From Aquimarina sp. Aq107 (GTDB lineage Bacteria > Bacteroidota > Bacteroidia > Flavobacteriales > Flavobacteriaceae), in NCBI RefSeq assembly GCF_943733665.1, contig NZ_OX030782.1, positions 5,436,052-5,500,051 on the forward strand: a stretch of DNA of 64,000 nt, written 5' to 3'. The stretch's first letter is position 1. Each line of letters opens with the position of its first letter. The notes below the pieces were generated by a model that was given only the letters and a program-made list of their open reading frames with translations, was not told the DNA's origin and did no database searches. Below are positions 43,722 through 52,832 of this stretch, one piece after another. A program made the position numbers and the translations under genes.

Positions 43722-44981
43722 TTAAAGATCGTATTGCTTAATCTTTCTATATAAGGTGCGCTCACTTATTCCTAATTCTTCTGCCGCTGCTTTGCGTTTT
43801 CCACGATGACGTTCTAGAGATTTTTTAATTAACTCTAGTTCTTTATCATGTAAGGAAAGGGTTTCTTCTTCTTCAATTTCCTCTGCAAAATGATATTTGT
43901 CTTCATCTTTTTTAATTGTGTCAGAAGGGGTTATTTGTAAAACTTCTGTTGTTTGCGTTACAGGTTCTTCAAAGGGTGTTTCTTCCTCTTTTTCTTCCCG
44001 ATAGATCTTTCTAATTAACCCTTCATTTTCTTTTTGTACCTGCTGAGAGTTTCCACTTTGCATTAATTCCATCGTCAGCTTTTTGAGATCATTAAGATCA
44101 TTTTTCATGTCAAAAAGAACTTTGTATAATATCTCTCGTTCATTGCTAAAATCACTATCTTTTTTATCTGAAGATATTATAGCAGGTAAATTGCTGCCAA
44201 TATCAGGTAAATAACCACGTAATGTGCTAGCGGATATTGTTCTGTTTTGTTCAAGGACTGATATTTGTTCAGCAATGTTGCGTAATTGCCTAATGTTACC
44301 GCTCCAATGATATTTTTCTAGTAAATGGGCAGCAGCGTCTTCTAATCTAATTGTAGGCATCTTGTATTTAGTAGCAAAATCGGAAGCAAATTTTCTGAAT
44401 AATAGATGTATGTCTTGCTCACGATCTCGTAAAGGAGGTAATAGAATCTCTACTGTACTTAAGCGATAGTATAGATCTTCTCTAAACCGCTCTTTTTTGA
44501 TAGCTTCAAACATATTTACATTTGTAGCTGCTACAATCCGTACATCAGTTTTTTGAACTTTAGATGACCCTACTTTAATAAACTCTCCATTTTCAAGTAC
44601 TCTTAATAGTCTTACTTGTGTTGTGAGTGGTAACTCTCCAACTTCATCAAGAAAAATAGTTCCACCATCTGCTACTTCAAAATATCCACTTCTGGTTGAA
44701 GTGGCTCCAGTAAAGGCCCCTTTTTCATGTCCAAATAGTTCACTATCGATTGTTCCTTCTGGAATTGCACCACAATTGACCGCGATATATTTGCCGTGTT
44801 TTCGATGCGATAACGAATGAATAATTTTAGGTATACTTTCTTTACCAACACCACTTTCTCCAGTAACCAGAACCGATATATCCGTAGGAGCTACCTGAAT
44901 AGCTTTTTCTATGGATCGGTTTAGTTTAGGATCGTTTCCTATAATACCGAATCGCTGTTTTGTGGCTTGAACTGATTCCAT
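43722..44981 (-). CDS. Sigma-54-dependent transcriptional activator without receiver domain
   Basis: A 419-residue enhancer-binding protein with a complete AAA+ domain from about residue 12. It has Walker A GESGVGKE (41-48), the sigma-54 contact loop GAFTGA (88-93), and Walker B TIFLDE (108-113). A C-terminal Fis-type helix-turn-helix lies at about 395-416. There is no N-terminal receiver, GAF or PAS domain. A 130-residue charged linker (about 260-390) separates the AAA+ and DNA-binding parts. It could be constitutively active or controlled by a partner. It lies 39 bp after miaB and 38 bp before lptE, a context that suggests envelope-related control, though target genes are unknown. Confidence 0.88.
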   Translation of the reverse strand: MESVQATKQRFGIIGNDPKLNRSIEKAIQVAPTDISVLVTGESGVGKESIPKIIHSLSHRKHGKYIAVNCGAIPEGTIDSELFGHEKGAFTGATSTRSGYFEVADGGTIFLDEVGELPLTTQVRLLRVLENGEFIKVGSSKVQKTDVRIVAATNVNMFEAIKKERFREDLYYRLSTVEILLPPLRDREQDIHLLFRKFASDFATKYKMPTIRLEDAAAHLLEKYHWSGNIRQLRNIAEQISVLEQNRTISASTLRGYLPDIGSNLPAIISSDKKDSDFSNEREILYKVLFDMKNDLNDLKKLTMELMQSGNSQQVQKENEGLIRKIYREEKEEETPFEEPVTQTTEVLQITPSDTIKKDEDKYHFAEEIEEEETLSLHDKELELIKKSLERHRGKRKAAAEELGISERTLYRKIKQYDL

Positions 44982-45020
44982 GTGATAAAACTATATTGGT
45001 TGGTTGTTTAAATTGTTTTT

Positions 45021-46466
45021 TTAATTGTTATCAGAGTATCCAACAGCCTCACCAAGTAGCGTAGCACTGGTGCACTCGTCAATACGAACCATCACAAAAT
45101 CTCCAATTTTGTAATCTCCTTTAGGGAAAACAGCGACTATATTCTGAGTATTTCTTCCACTCCAGTGCGCATCGGATTTTTTTGATTCTTTTTCGATTAA
45201 TATTTCCATAGTTTTACCTAAGAAAGCTTCATGTCTTTCAGTACTATGGCGGCGTTGAGCTGTAATAATTTCGTTAAGCCTTCTCTTTTTAGTTGCTTCA
45301 GGAATATCATCTTCTAATTTACGACCAGCTAAAGTTCCTGGGCGTTCAGAATAAGCAAACATAAATCCATATTCGTATTTTACATATTCCATTAAGGATA
45401 ATGTATCTTGATGATCTTCTTCAGTTTCCGTAGGAAAACCTGTGATAATATCCTGAGAAATAGCACAATCAGGAATCAGCCTTTTGATATTGTCGATTAA
45501 TTCGAAATATTCTTGGCGAGTATGTAAACGATTCATTTCTTTAAGAATACGATCGCTACCACTCTGTATAGGTAAGTGGATATATTTACAAATGTTTTTG
45601 TGGTTTGCCATTACTTTTATAACATCTAATGTCATATCCTGAGGATTAGATGTAGTAAAGCGTAATCTTATTTTAGGATGCTTTTCTGCAACCATATCCA
45701 ATAACTTAGCAAAATTTACTGCAGTTGCTTTTTGGAAATCACTTGCTTTTTCAAAGTCTTTTTTCAACCCTCCACCGTACCATAGATAGCTATCTACATT
45801 TTGACCTAATAGGGTGATTTCTTTGAAATTTTTGGCTGCTAAGTCATCGATTTCTTCCATGATACTTTGCGGATCACGGCTACGTTCTCTTCCTCTTGTA
45901 AAAGGAACTACGCAAAATGTACACATATTGTCACATCCTCTAGTGATAGATACAAATGCTGAAACACCATTACTTTGTAAACGAACTGGAGAGATATCTC
46001 CATAAGTTTCTTCTTTAGATAGGATTACGTTAACTGCGTTACGTCCTGCATCTACTTCTTCAATGAGGTTAGGAAGATCTTTATACGCATCCGGTCCAAC
46101 GACAAGGTCTACAATTTTTTCTTCCTCTAAGAATTTACTTTTAAGACGTTCTGCCATGCACCCGAGAACACCTACTTTCATTTTTGGGTTAATTCTTTTT
46201 ACTGCATTATATTTTTCCAGACGTTTTCTTACCGTAAGTTCTGCTTTTTCACGAATAGAGCAGGTGTTTACAAGGACCAAATCGGCATCTTCAAGTTTTT
46301 GGGTAGTATTAAATCCTTCTTTTGCTAAAATTGAAGCAACAATTTCACTATCACTAAAATTCATTTGACACCCATAACTTTCAATAAAAAGTTTCCTGGT
46401 GTTTCCTTCTTTATTATCTAAAGACAATGTTTGCCCTTGAATGTTTTCGTCAATAATCTTCTCCAT
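45021..46466 (-). CDS. miaB: tRNA-2-methylthio-N6-dimethylallyladenosine synthase MiaB
   Basis: A 481-residue radical-SAM methylthiotransferase that modifies A37 of tRNAs reading UNN codons. The N-terminal UPF0004 domain carries auxiliary-cluster cysteines Cys33, Cys69 and Cys103. The radical-SAM cluster is CDNMCTFC (Cys178, 182, 185), and a C-terminal TRAM domain follows. Length and motifs are standard. It heads a five-gene run ending with secG and has a strong promoter of its own. Confidence 0.95.
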   Translation of the reverse strand: MEKIIDENIQGQTLSLDNKEGNTRKLFIESYGCQMNFSDSEIVASILAKEGFNTTQKLEDADLVLVNTCSIREKAELTVRKRLEKYNAVKRINPKMKVGVLGCMAERLKSKFLEEEKIVDLVVGPDAYKDLPNLIEEVDAGRNAVNVILSKEETYGDISPVRLQSNGVSAFVSITRGCDNMCTFCVVPFTRGRERSRDPQSIMEEIDDLAAKNFKEITLLGQNVDSYLWYGGGLKKDFEKASDFQKATAVNFAKLLDMVAEKHPKIRLRFTTSNPQDMTLDVIKVMANHKNICKYIHLPIQSGSDRILKEMNRLHTRQEYFELIDNIKRLIPDCAISQDIITGFPTETEEDHQDTLSLMEYVKYEYGFMFAYSERPGTLAGRKLEDDIPEATKKRRLNEIITAQRRHSTERHEAFLGKTMEILIEKESKKSDAHWSGRNTQNIVAVFPKGDYKIGDFVMVRIDECTSATLLGEAVGYSDNN

Positions 46467-46503
46467 GTATAATAATGTCCTTGCTGATTTAACTCAAATA
46501 GTG

Positions 46504-46535
46504 TGCAAAGATACTCTTTAAAACGATATATGACA
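46504..46535 (-). promoter_or_regulatory. miaB operon promoter (perfect consensus)
   Basis: On the minus strand TTTG (complement of 46532-46535), a 20-bp spacer and TATCTTTG (complement of 46504-46511) match the Bacteroidota consensus exactly. It lies 37 bp upstream of the miaB ATG and likely drives the whole miaB-secG run. Confidence 0.7.
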
Positions 46536-46604
46536 AAGTGGCAGTGTTATATTTGTTTAAATATTTATATTTGAGAAGACTAATTAACTAAATCCATAAG
46601 CATT

Positions 46605-47387
46605 ATGAATTCCAACCAGCTCTTTGAAAAAATAGAAAACAGTAACTCTGTCGATTTTGGAAATATTTTTAATAATAGTATAGAGCTTTTTAAGAAAGTC
46701 TGGTTACAAGGTTTTGTTCATTTATTAATTTCTTTGGTAATTTTGATTCCCTTGCTTATTGTGATTTACATACCTCTTTTTGCAATAATTGGAGTAGCTG
46801 GATTAGAAAATAGTTATGGAGATTATGGGTATGTTCAAGAAGACTTATCTATAGGTATGGGAATTTTATTTGTGATATTAGTTATTATAGTATCTATGGT
46901 GGCTTCTGCGTTTCAATTGGCTATAACGGCTCATTTTTACAGGGTTTGTAAACAGGTTGATATGGGTCTTCCTCAGACAACTAGTTATTTTATGTTTTTT
47001 AAAGGTAAATATTTAGGTAAGATATTTACGTTGGCGATAGCAACTTTTGGGATTGCATTATTAGCTGCGTCTCTATGCTATCTTCCTCTTTTTTATGTTA
47101 TAGTTCCTTTACAATTGTTAGGTGTTATTTTTGCTTTTAATCCAGATGTTAGTGCTTCTGATTTAATCAAGGCAAGTTTTAAATTCGGAAATAAAATTTG
47201 GTTAATCGCTTTTGGGTTGATTTTTATTTCATCTATGTTAGCACAAATAGTAGGAATGATATTATGTTTTATAGGGGTTTTCTTTACGGCTTCTTTTGTC
47301 TACTTGCCTATATATTATTTATATAAAGACGGGATAGGTTTTGAAAATGAAAATGAATCTGAAAGCTGGAATGCAATTGTAGAATAA
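46605..47387 (+). CDS. Multi-pass membrane protein of unknown function
   Basis: A 260-residue integral membrane protein with about five to six hydrophobic helices and a soluble N-terminus (MNSNQLFEKIENSNSVDFGN). Similar flavobacterial proteins are sometimes labelled beta-carotene monooxygenase, a label the sequence does not support. It resembles the DUF975/glycerophosphoryl-diester-type membrane families with TM-embedded FNNSIELFKKVW. It is monocistronic, with a terminator just downstream. Confidence 0.75.
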   Translation: MNSNQLFEKIENSNSVDFGNIFNNSIELFKKVWLQGFVHLLISLVILIPLLIVIYIPLFAIIGVAGLENSYGDYGYVQEDLSIGMGILFVILVIIVSMVASAFQLAITAHFYRVCKQVDMGLPQTTSYFMFFKGKYLGKIFTLAIATFGIALLAASLCYLPLFYVIVPLQLLGVIFAFNPDVSASDLIKASFKFGNKIWLIAFGLIFISSMLAQIVGMILCFIGVFFTASFVYLPIYYLYKDGIGFENENESESWNAIVE

Positions 47388-47398
47388 TAATTAAAACA

Positions 47399-47424
47399 AA
47401 ACCTGCTAATCTGCAGGTTTTTTT
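47399..47424 (+). terminator. Intrinsic terminator after the membrane-protein gene
   Basis: AAACCTGC (47399-47406) pairs with GCAGGTTT (47413-47420) around a 6-nt loop and runs into a T-tract ending at 47424. Confidence 0.85.
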
Positions 47425-47446
47425 ATGATAATTTCTGAGAAAAAAT

Positions 47447-47475
47447 TTTGATCTCGAAAAATTGGTATACTTTTG
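47447..47475 (+). promoter_or_regulatory. Candidate topA promoter
   Basis: TTTG (47447-47450), a 17-bp spacer and TACTTTTG (47468-47475) match the Bacteroidota consensus with a short spacer. The leader to the topA ATG would be about 105 nt and includes a small dyad (CATCTGT 47537-47543 / ACAGATG 47567-47573) near the ribosome-binding region. Confidence 0.5.
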
Positions 47476-47586
47476 TTCTCAGAAAAAAGCCCTCGTGGCT
47501 GTGTAACTACCAACTAAAAATGTTTATTAGAGATTCCATCTGTAAACTAATAGACATTAATTATCAACAGATGAAAAAAAAGGATT

Positions 47587-50085
47587 ATGGCTAAGAATTT
47601 AGTGATTGTGGAGTCACCAGCTAAGGCAAAGACGATAGAAAAGTTTCTAGGAAAAGACTATAAAGTAGCTTCTAGTTTCGGACATATTGCTGATTTGCCG
47701 GCAAAAGAACTTGGAGTAGATGTAGAAGAAGGTTTTAAGCCGAAGTATATTGTCTCCAAGGATAAGAAAGATGTAGTTAAGAAATTAAAGGATCTTTCTA
47801 AAAAAGCAGAGATGGTTTGGTTGGCGAGTGATGAAGATCGAGAAGGAGAGGCTATTGCTTGGCACTTAGCAGAGGAGTTGAATTTGGATAAAGAGAGAAC
47901 CCGTCGTATTGTTTTTCACGAAATTACTAAGAAAGCTATACTTAAAGCAATAGAGAATCCAAGAAGTATAGATTATAACCTGGTAAATGCACAGCAAGCT
48001 AGGAGAGTGTTGGATAGGTTAGTAGGATATGAGTTATCTCCTGTATTATGGAGAAAAGTAAAGGGAGGGTTGTCTGCTGGTAGAGTACAATCTGTATCTG
48101 TTCGCTTAATTGTAGAAAGAGAACGAGATATACTTGGTTTTACACCTATAGCTTCTTATCGTATTGATGCAGAGTTTTCTAATGAAAAAGGAAAATCTTT
48201 TAAAGCAAAATTACCTAAGAATTTTAAAACAAAAGTTGAAGCTGAAGCATTTTTACAAAAAAATCTTGGAGCAGGATTTCAGGTTGCAGATCTTACTACA
48301 AAACCGGCAAAAAAATCTCCGGCTCCTCCATTTACAACATCTACACTACAACAAGAGGCTTCGAGAAAACTATATTTTTCTGTTAGTAAGACAATGACTA
48401 TGGCGCAACGTCTGTATGAAGCAGGATTGATTACATATATGAGGACAGATAGTGTTAACTTATCTACTGAAGCCCAAAATAGTGCAAAAGCAGAAATTAT
48501 TTCTGCATACGGAGATGAATATAGTAATCCTAAACAATATAAAGGTAAATCAAAAGGGGCTCAAGAAGCTCACGAAGCGATAAGACCTACAGATTTTGCT
48601 AGGCATACCGTTCCTGTTGATCATGATCAACAACGCTTGTATGAATTAATTTGGAAAAGAGCGATCGCTTCGCAGATGAGTGATGCTAAATTAGAACGAA
48701 CCAATGTTAAGATAGGTTCTAATTCTCATAAGGAACAATTTGTTGCTAATGGGGAGGTTATAAAATTTGAAGGTTTTCTGAAAGTTTATTTAGAAGGTAA
48801 TGATGATGAGGATGAAGAACAAAGTGGAATCCTTCCTGCAATGAAAGTTGGGGAGAGCTTGTTTAATAATTTTGTTACAGCTACAGAAAGATTTACTAGA
48901 CCGCCAAGCAGATATTCAGAAGCAGCTTTGGTTAAAAAATTAGAAGAATTAGGTATTGGTCGTCCGTCTACATATGCACCAACAATTTCTACTATTCAAA
49001 ATAGAAACTATATTGAAAAAGGTTCTAAAGAAGGAGAAGAACGAGGGTATGTTCAGATTACGCTTTCTGGAGATGCAATTAAAGAAAAAAATCTAAAGGA
49101 AAAAGTTGGTAGTGATAAAGGGAAGTTAATTCCTACTGATGTAGGTATGGTAGTTAATGACTTTTTAGTAAATCATTTTTCCTCTATTTTAGATTATAAT
49201 TTTACTGCAAAAGTAGAACAGGACTTTGATGAAATTGCTGAAGGTCAGGAGGACTGGACACATGTAATGAAGGAGTTTTATGATGAGTTTCATCCTAGAG
49301 TAGAGGATGTTGCTCAGAATGCAGAACGTGAGGTAGGAGAAAGAATTTTGGGAGAAGATCCAGAATCAGGAAAACCAGTAAGTGTTCGTTTAGGTAAATT
49401 TGGCCCAATGGTTCAGATTGGTACTGCAGAAGATGAGGATAAACCTAGGTTTGCTAGTTTGGCTCCAGGACAAACATTAAGTAGTGTTACTTTTGAAGAA
49501 GCAATGGATTTATTTCAATTGCCAAAGGAACTTGGAGATTATAAGGGAGAAACAGTTACTGTTAATAATGGGCGTTTTGGACCTTATGTGAAATTTGGAG
49601 CTAAGTTTGTTTCTTTAGATAAGGGAGAAGATCCGTTAAGTACTTCTTTAGATAGAGCAATAGAGCTTATTGATGCAAAAGAGAAAGCAGATGCTCCTAT
49701 ATACACCTATGAAGATTTACCAGTACAGAAAGGTACAGGTAGATTTGGTCCATTTATTAAATGGAAAGGTATGTTTATTAATGTGAATAAAAAATATGAC
49801 TTTGATAATCTTTCTGATGAAGATATAATCCAACTTATTGAAGAAAAGAAACAGAAAGAAATAGATAAAGTAATTCATAATTGGGAAGAAGAAGGTATCA
49901 GGGTTGAGAAAGCCAGATGGGGACGAAGTAATATCATAAAAGGTAAAACTAAAATTGAATTACCTAAAACCGTGGATGCTACTAAGCTTACTTTAGAGAA
50001 AGTGAAAGATCTTATCGAAAAGAATGCTCCTAAGAAAAAGACAGCAAAGAAAAAAACTACAAAAAAGACTACTAAAAAGAAATAA
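47587..50085 (+). CDS. topA: DNA topoisomerase I
   Basis: An 832-residue type IA topoisomerase that relaxes negative supercoils. It has an N-terminal Toprim domain (VESPAKAKTIEKFLG; DEDREGEAIAWHL) and the catalytic Tyr284 in TYMRTDSVNLS. C-terminal repeats follow with the pattern GRFGP(Y/F/M)(V/I)K at about 600-740. The end is a Lys-rich tail (about 815-832). The Cys4 zinc ribbons found in the E. coli enzyme are absent, as in many Bacteroidota. It is followed 9 bp later by the arginase-fold gene. Confidence 0.96.
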   Translation: MAKNLVIVESPAKAKTIEKFLGKDYKVASSFGHIADLPAKELGVDVEEGFKPKYIVSKDKKDVVKKLKDLSKKAEMVWLASDEDREGEAIAWHLAEELNLDKERTRRIVFHEITKKAILKAIENPRSIDYNLVNAQQARRVLDRLVGYELSPVLWRKVKGGLSAGRVQSVSVRLIVERERDILGFTPIASYRIDAEFSNEKGKSFKAKLPKNFKTKVEAEAFLQKNLGAGFQVADLTTKPAKKSPAPPFTTSTLQQEASRKLYFSVSKTMTMAQRLYEAGLITYMRTDSVNLSTEAQNSAKAEIISAYGDEYSNPKQYKGKSKGAQEAHEAIRPTDFARHTVPVDHDQQRLYELIWKRAIASQMSDAKLERTNVKIGSNSHKEQFVANGEVIKFEGFLKVYLEGNDDEDEEQSGILPAMKVGESLFNNFVTATERFTRPPSRYSEAALVKKLEELGIGRPSTYAPTISTIQNRNYIEKGSKEGEERGYVQITLSGDAIKEKNLKEKVGSDKGKLIPTDVGMVVNDFLVNHFSSILDYNFTAKVEQDFDEIAEGQEDWTHVMKEFYDEFHPRVEDVAQNAEREVGERILGEDPESGKPVSVRLGKFGPMVQIGTAEDEDKPRFASLAPGQTLSSVTFEEAMDLFQLPKELGDYKGETVTVNNGRFGPYVKFGAKFVSLDKGEDPLSTSLDRAIELIDAKEKADAPIYTYEDLPVQKGTGRFGPFIKWKGMFINVNKKYDFDNLSDEDIIQLIEEKKQKEIDKVIHNWEEEGIRVEKARWGRSNIIKGKTKIELPKTVDATKLTLEKVKDLIEKNAPKKKTAKKKTTKKTTKKK

Positions 50086-50094
50086 GCTTAAAAT

Positions 50095-51258
50095 ATGTCG
50101 TTAGAATTCCTTTCGCCAGTTAGCGAAATAGTAGCTGCGCATGTTGCTTTACTTCCAGATCAAGCACTTGGAAAAGAAATTAAGATTCATACCTCTGAGT
50201 ATGGAGTGCCAGAATTAGATAAAGTAAACATCGCTATAATTGGTGTTAGAGAAAATAGGAATGATATTAATTTTTTAGGAGAGGATCTTTATTTTGATAC
50301 CATTCGTAAATCTTTGTATGATCTTTTTCCAGGTAACTGGGATACTTCTATTGTAGATCTTGGAGATATTATTCCTGGGGAAGAGGTTAGTGATACCTAT
50401 TTTTTAATGAAAGATGTTCTTTCAACGCTACTTCAAAAAAACATTACGCCTTTGATTATTGGAGGAAGTCAAGATTTGGTGTATGGACAATATCGTGCTT
50501 TCGATATTTTAGAAAGGATGGTTAACTTAGTAAACGTAGATAGTAGATTTGATTTAGGAAATACTTCTCAACCTATAAAAAATAATTCTTTCGTTGGTAA
50601 AATTATTGTAGAGCAACCATATAATCTTTTTAATTACAGTAATATTGGGTATCAAACTTATTTTAATTCTCAAGAAGAGATAGATCTTATTGAAAAGCTA
50701 TATTTTGATGCCTATCGATTAGGAGAGGTTACTCACGATGTTACTATTGTTGAACCGATTATGAGAGACGCTGATATTGTGGCTGTTGATCTCGGCGCGA
50801 TGAGCTCTACCTGTCTTGATTATAAATACGCCTCTCCAAATGGATTTAATGGAAGAGAGATTTGTGCTATTGCAAGATATGCAGGTATTAGTGATAAAGT
50901 AAAAAGTTTTGGAGTGTATGAATTTAAAAATTTTAAACACGAAGAAACCACAGCATTATTAATTGCTCAAATATTATGGTATTTTATTGAAGGAGTTAAT
51001 TACAGATCTAATGAATTGGATATCAAGAATCAAGCAGGAACACTTCATTATAATGTGCCAATAGAAGACGAGGTTCTTTCATTTTATAAGAGTCCTAAAA
51101 CAGAAAGATGGTGGATAGAAATACCATTTATTTCATCTGGAAATAATAAATTGAAAAGACACACGTTATTACCTTGCACATACAACGATTATGAGCGTGC
51201 TTGTAATCAAGAAATACCTGAAAGATGGTATAAGGCAAAACGAAAAAACGAAGTTTAA
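50095..51258 (+). CDS. Arginase/formimidoylglutamase-fold protein with degenerate metal site
   Basis: A 387-residue ureohydrolase-fold protein often labelled formimidoylglutamase in flavobacteria. The three metal motifs are degraded. The canonical GGDHS is GGSQD (123-127), DAHxD is DSRFD (149-153), and DxDxxDP is reduced to VDLGAMS (231-237). The bridging His and at least one Asp are therefore replaced, so hydrolysis of arginine-like substrates with two Mn2+ ions is doubtful. It lies between topA and gldK on the same strand, a position I recall as conserved in Flavobacteriia. This suggests a role tied to gliding or type IX secretion, though none is shown. Confidence 0.8.
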   Translation: MSLEFLSPVSEIVAAHVALLPDQALGKEIKIHTSEYGVPELDKVNIAIIGVRENRNDINFLGEDLYFDTIRKSLYDLFPGNWDTSIVDLGDIIPGEEVSDTYFLMKDVLSTLLQKNITPLIIGGSQDLVYGQYRAFDILERMVNLVNVDSRFDLGNTSQPIKNNSFVGKIIVEQPYNLFNYSNIGYQTYFNSQEEIDLIEKLYFDAYRLGEVTHDVTIVEPIMRDADIVAVDLGAMSSTCLDYKYASPNGFNGREICAIARYAGISDKVKSFGVYEFKNFKHEETTALLIAQILWYFIEGVNYRSNELDIKNQAGTLHYNVPIEDEVLSFYKSPKTERWWIEIPFISSGNNKLKRHTLLPCTYNDYERACNQEIPERWYKAKRKNEV

Positions 51259-51271
51259 CATTTTTATTAGG

Positions 51272-51344
51272 GAGATTTAAGGTTTTTTTTAGAAAAAAAT
51301 TGTTTTTCTGGAAATAAATAAATAGGTTTACGACCTTAAATCTC
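51272..51344. repeat. 12-bp inverted repeat flanking the gldK promoter
   Basis: GAGATTTAAGGT (51272-51283) and ACCTTAAATCTC (51333-51344) are perfect complements 49 bp apart that bracket the predicted gldK promoter. The arrangement could be a paired operator, or in RNA a long hairpin from read-through transcripts. It is seen directly; function is inferred. Confidence 0.5.
51300..51330 (+). promoter_or_regulatory. Candidate gldKLMN promoter
   Basis: TTG (51300-51302), a 20-bp spacer and TAGGTTTA (51323-51330) approximate the Bacteroidota consensus, with one mismatch in the -7 element. The predicted start is about 32 nt before the gldK ATG. Confidence 0.45.
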
Positions 51345-51368
51345 AAAGATCTTAACCTAAAACACGTT

Positions 51369-52742
51369 ATGAAGAAATTTGTATCACTCTTTGCTATTGT
51401 AGCAATGCTCTATAGTTGTGGTGGCGGAAACCGCGGAGAACTAGTCGGAGTAAAGGGTAAAAAATGGCATCCAGAGAAACCTTATGGAATGGCCCTCATC
51501 CCCGGAGGATCGTTTATCATGGGTAAATCTGATGATGACAAAGCTGCATTAGCTAATGCACCTACAAAAACAGTTACCGTTCGTTCTTTCTACATGGACG
51601 AAACTGAAGTAACCAACAGTGAATATAGACAATTTGTTCGCTGGGTTCGTGATTCTACAATCAGAATGAAGTTGGCTATTATGGCTGATGATTTGGGTAA
51701 AACCCCTGGTGATGATGGTATCGGAGAATATGCTTTCCTTGATGCGAACACAGAAGATATGTCTGTTTATGAAAAATATGTATACGATAATTATAGTGGA
51801 ACAGGTGAAACTGGTTACGAAGGTCGTAAACTTAATAAAGATATAGACATCGAATGGGATACAGAAGATTATCCTGATGAGTTTTATACAGAAGTTATGG
51901 ATTCTTTATATATACCTTTAGAAGAATCTTATAATGGTAGACGAACATTTGATGTGCAGAATTTTAAATTCAGGTTTACTTGGATGGATATTCAAGCTGC
52001 CGCTCGTGCTAAGAAGGGAAGAAGAAAAGATTTTGTTAAGGAAACAGTAATCGAAGTATACCCTGATACTACAGTATGGATTAAAGATTTTAATTATTCT
52101 TACAATGAACCAATGCATAATGATTACTTCTGGCATAGTTCATATGATGATTATCCTGTAGTAGGAGTTTCTTGGGAACAAGCAAAAGCCTTTTGTACTT
52201 GGAGAACTATCGAAAAAAATTCTTATCAGAAAAAACGTAACAAGGAATTTGTAAACTATTTTAGATTACCTACAGAAGCTGAGTGGGAATACGCAGCTAG
52301 AGGAGGTCTGGAATCAGGAACATATCCTTGGGGAGGTCCATATGCATTGAATGATAGAGGTTGTTTCTTAGCGAACTTTAAACCTTTACGTGGTAATTAT
52401 GCAGCAGATAACTTCCTATATACGGTTGAAGCTAAAACATTTGAGCCTAATGATTATAACTTATATAACATGGCTGGAAATGTTTCAGAATGGGTGCAGT
52501 CTTCTTATGATCCTGCGGCCTATGAATATGTGTCATCAATGAACCCGAATGTTAATGATGATCAGAACAAACGAAAAGTTGTACGTGGTGGATCTTGGAA
52601 AGATGTTGCTTATTTCCTACAGGTAAGTACGAGAGATTACGAATACGCGGATTCAGCTAGAAGTTATATTGGATTCAGAACGGTACAGGATTATATGGGT
52701 ACTGACGTTACTGGAGAAGATAATACCCAAAATCAGAATTAG
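51369..52742 (+). CDS. gldK: Gliding motility / type IX secretion lipoprotein GldK
   Basis: A 457-residue outer-membrane lipoprotein (lipobox LYSC, Cys17) made of a formylglycine-generating-enzyme-like (FGE-sulfatase) fold. Motifs include GGSFIMGKSDDD, FYMDETEVTNSEYRQF, RLPTEAEWEYAARGG, NMAGNVSEWV and RGGSWKD. The enzyme fold is used structurally: GldK (PorK) forms the periplasmic ring of the type IX secretion system with GldN. It is the first of four consecutive gld genes. Confidence 0.97.
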   Translation: MKKFVSLFAIVAMLYSCGGGNRGELVGVKGKKWHPEKPYGMALIPGGSFIMGKSDDDKAALANAPTKTVTVRSFYMDETEVTNSEYRQFVRWVRDSTIRMKLAIMADDLGKTPGDDGIGEYAFLDANTEDMSVYEKYVYDNYSGTGETGYEGRKLNKDIDIEWDTEDYPDEFYTEVMDSLYIPLEESYNGRRTFDVQNFKFRFTWMDIQAAARAKKGRRKDFVKETVIEVYPDTTVWIKDFNYSYNEPMHNDYFWHSSYDDYPVVGVSWEQAKAFCTWRTIEKNSYQKKRNKEFVNYFRLPTEAEWEYAARGGLESGTYPWGGPYALNDRGCFLANFKPLRGNYAADNFLYTVEAKTFEPNDYNLYNMAGNVSEWVQSSYDPAAYEYVSSMNPNVNDDQNKRKVVRGGSWKDVAYFLQVSTRDYEYADSARSYIGFRTVQDYMGTDVTGEDNTQNQN

Positions 52743-52832
52743 AATAAGTCCCAAAATTTATCTATCAACCTTAATTACTAACCCTTTTTTAATTTAATAT
52801 TTAAAAAATTTAAAAAACTAAACACATTTATT

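Noticed and set aside
46546..46571. Two TATATTTG boxes before the membrane-protein gene at 46605
   Set aside because: Both match the -7 consensus, but neither has a TTTG or TTG at the right distance, and such strings are expected by chance in AT-rich DNA.
46605..47387. Beta-carotene 15,15'-monooxygenase
   Set aside because: No iron-ligand histidines or propeller features are present; only membrane helices are seen.
47537..47573. 7-bp dyad in the topA leader as a riboswitch or attenuator
   Set aside because: The stem is short with a 23-nt loop and no T-tract, and does not resemble a known riboswitch.
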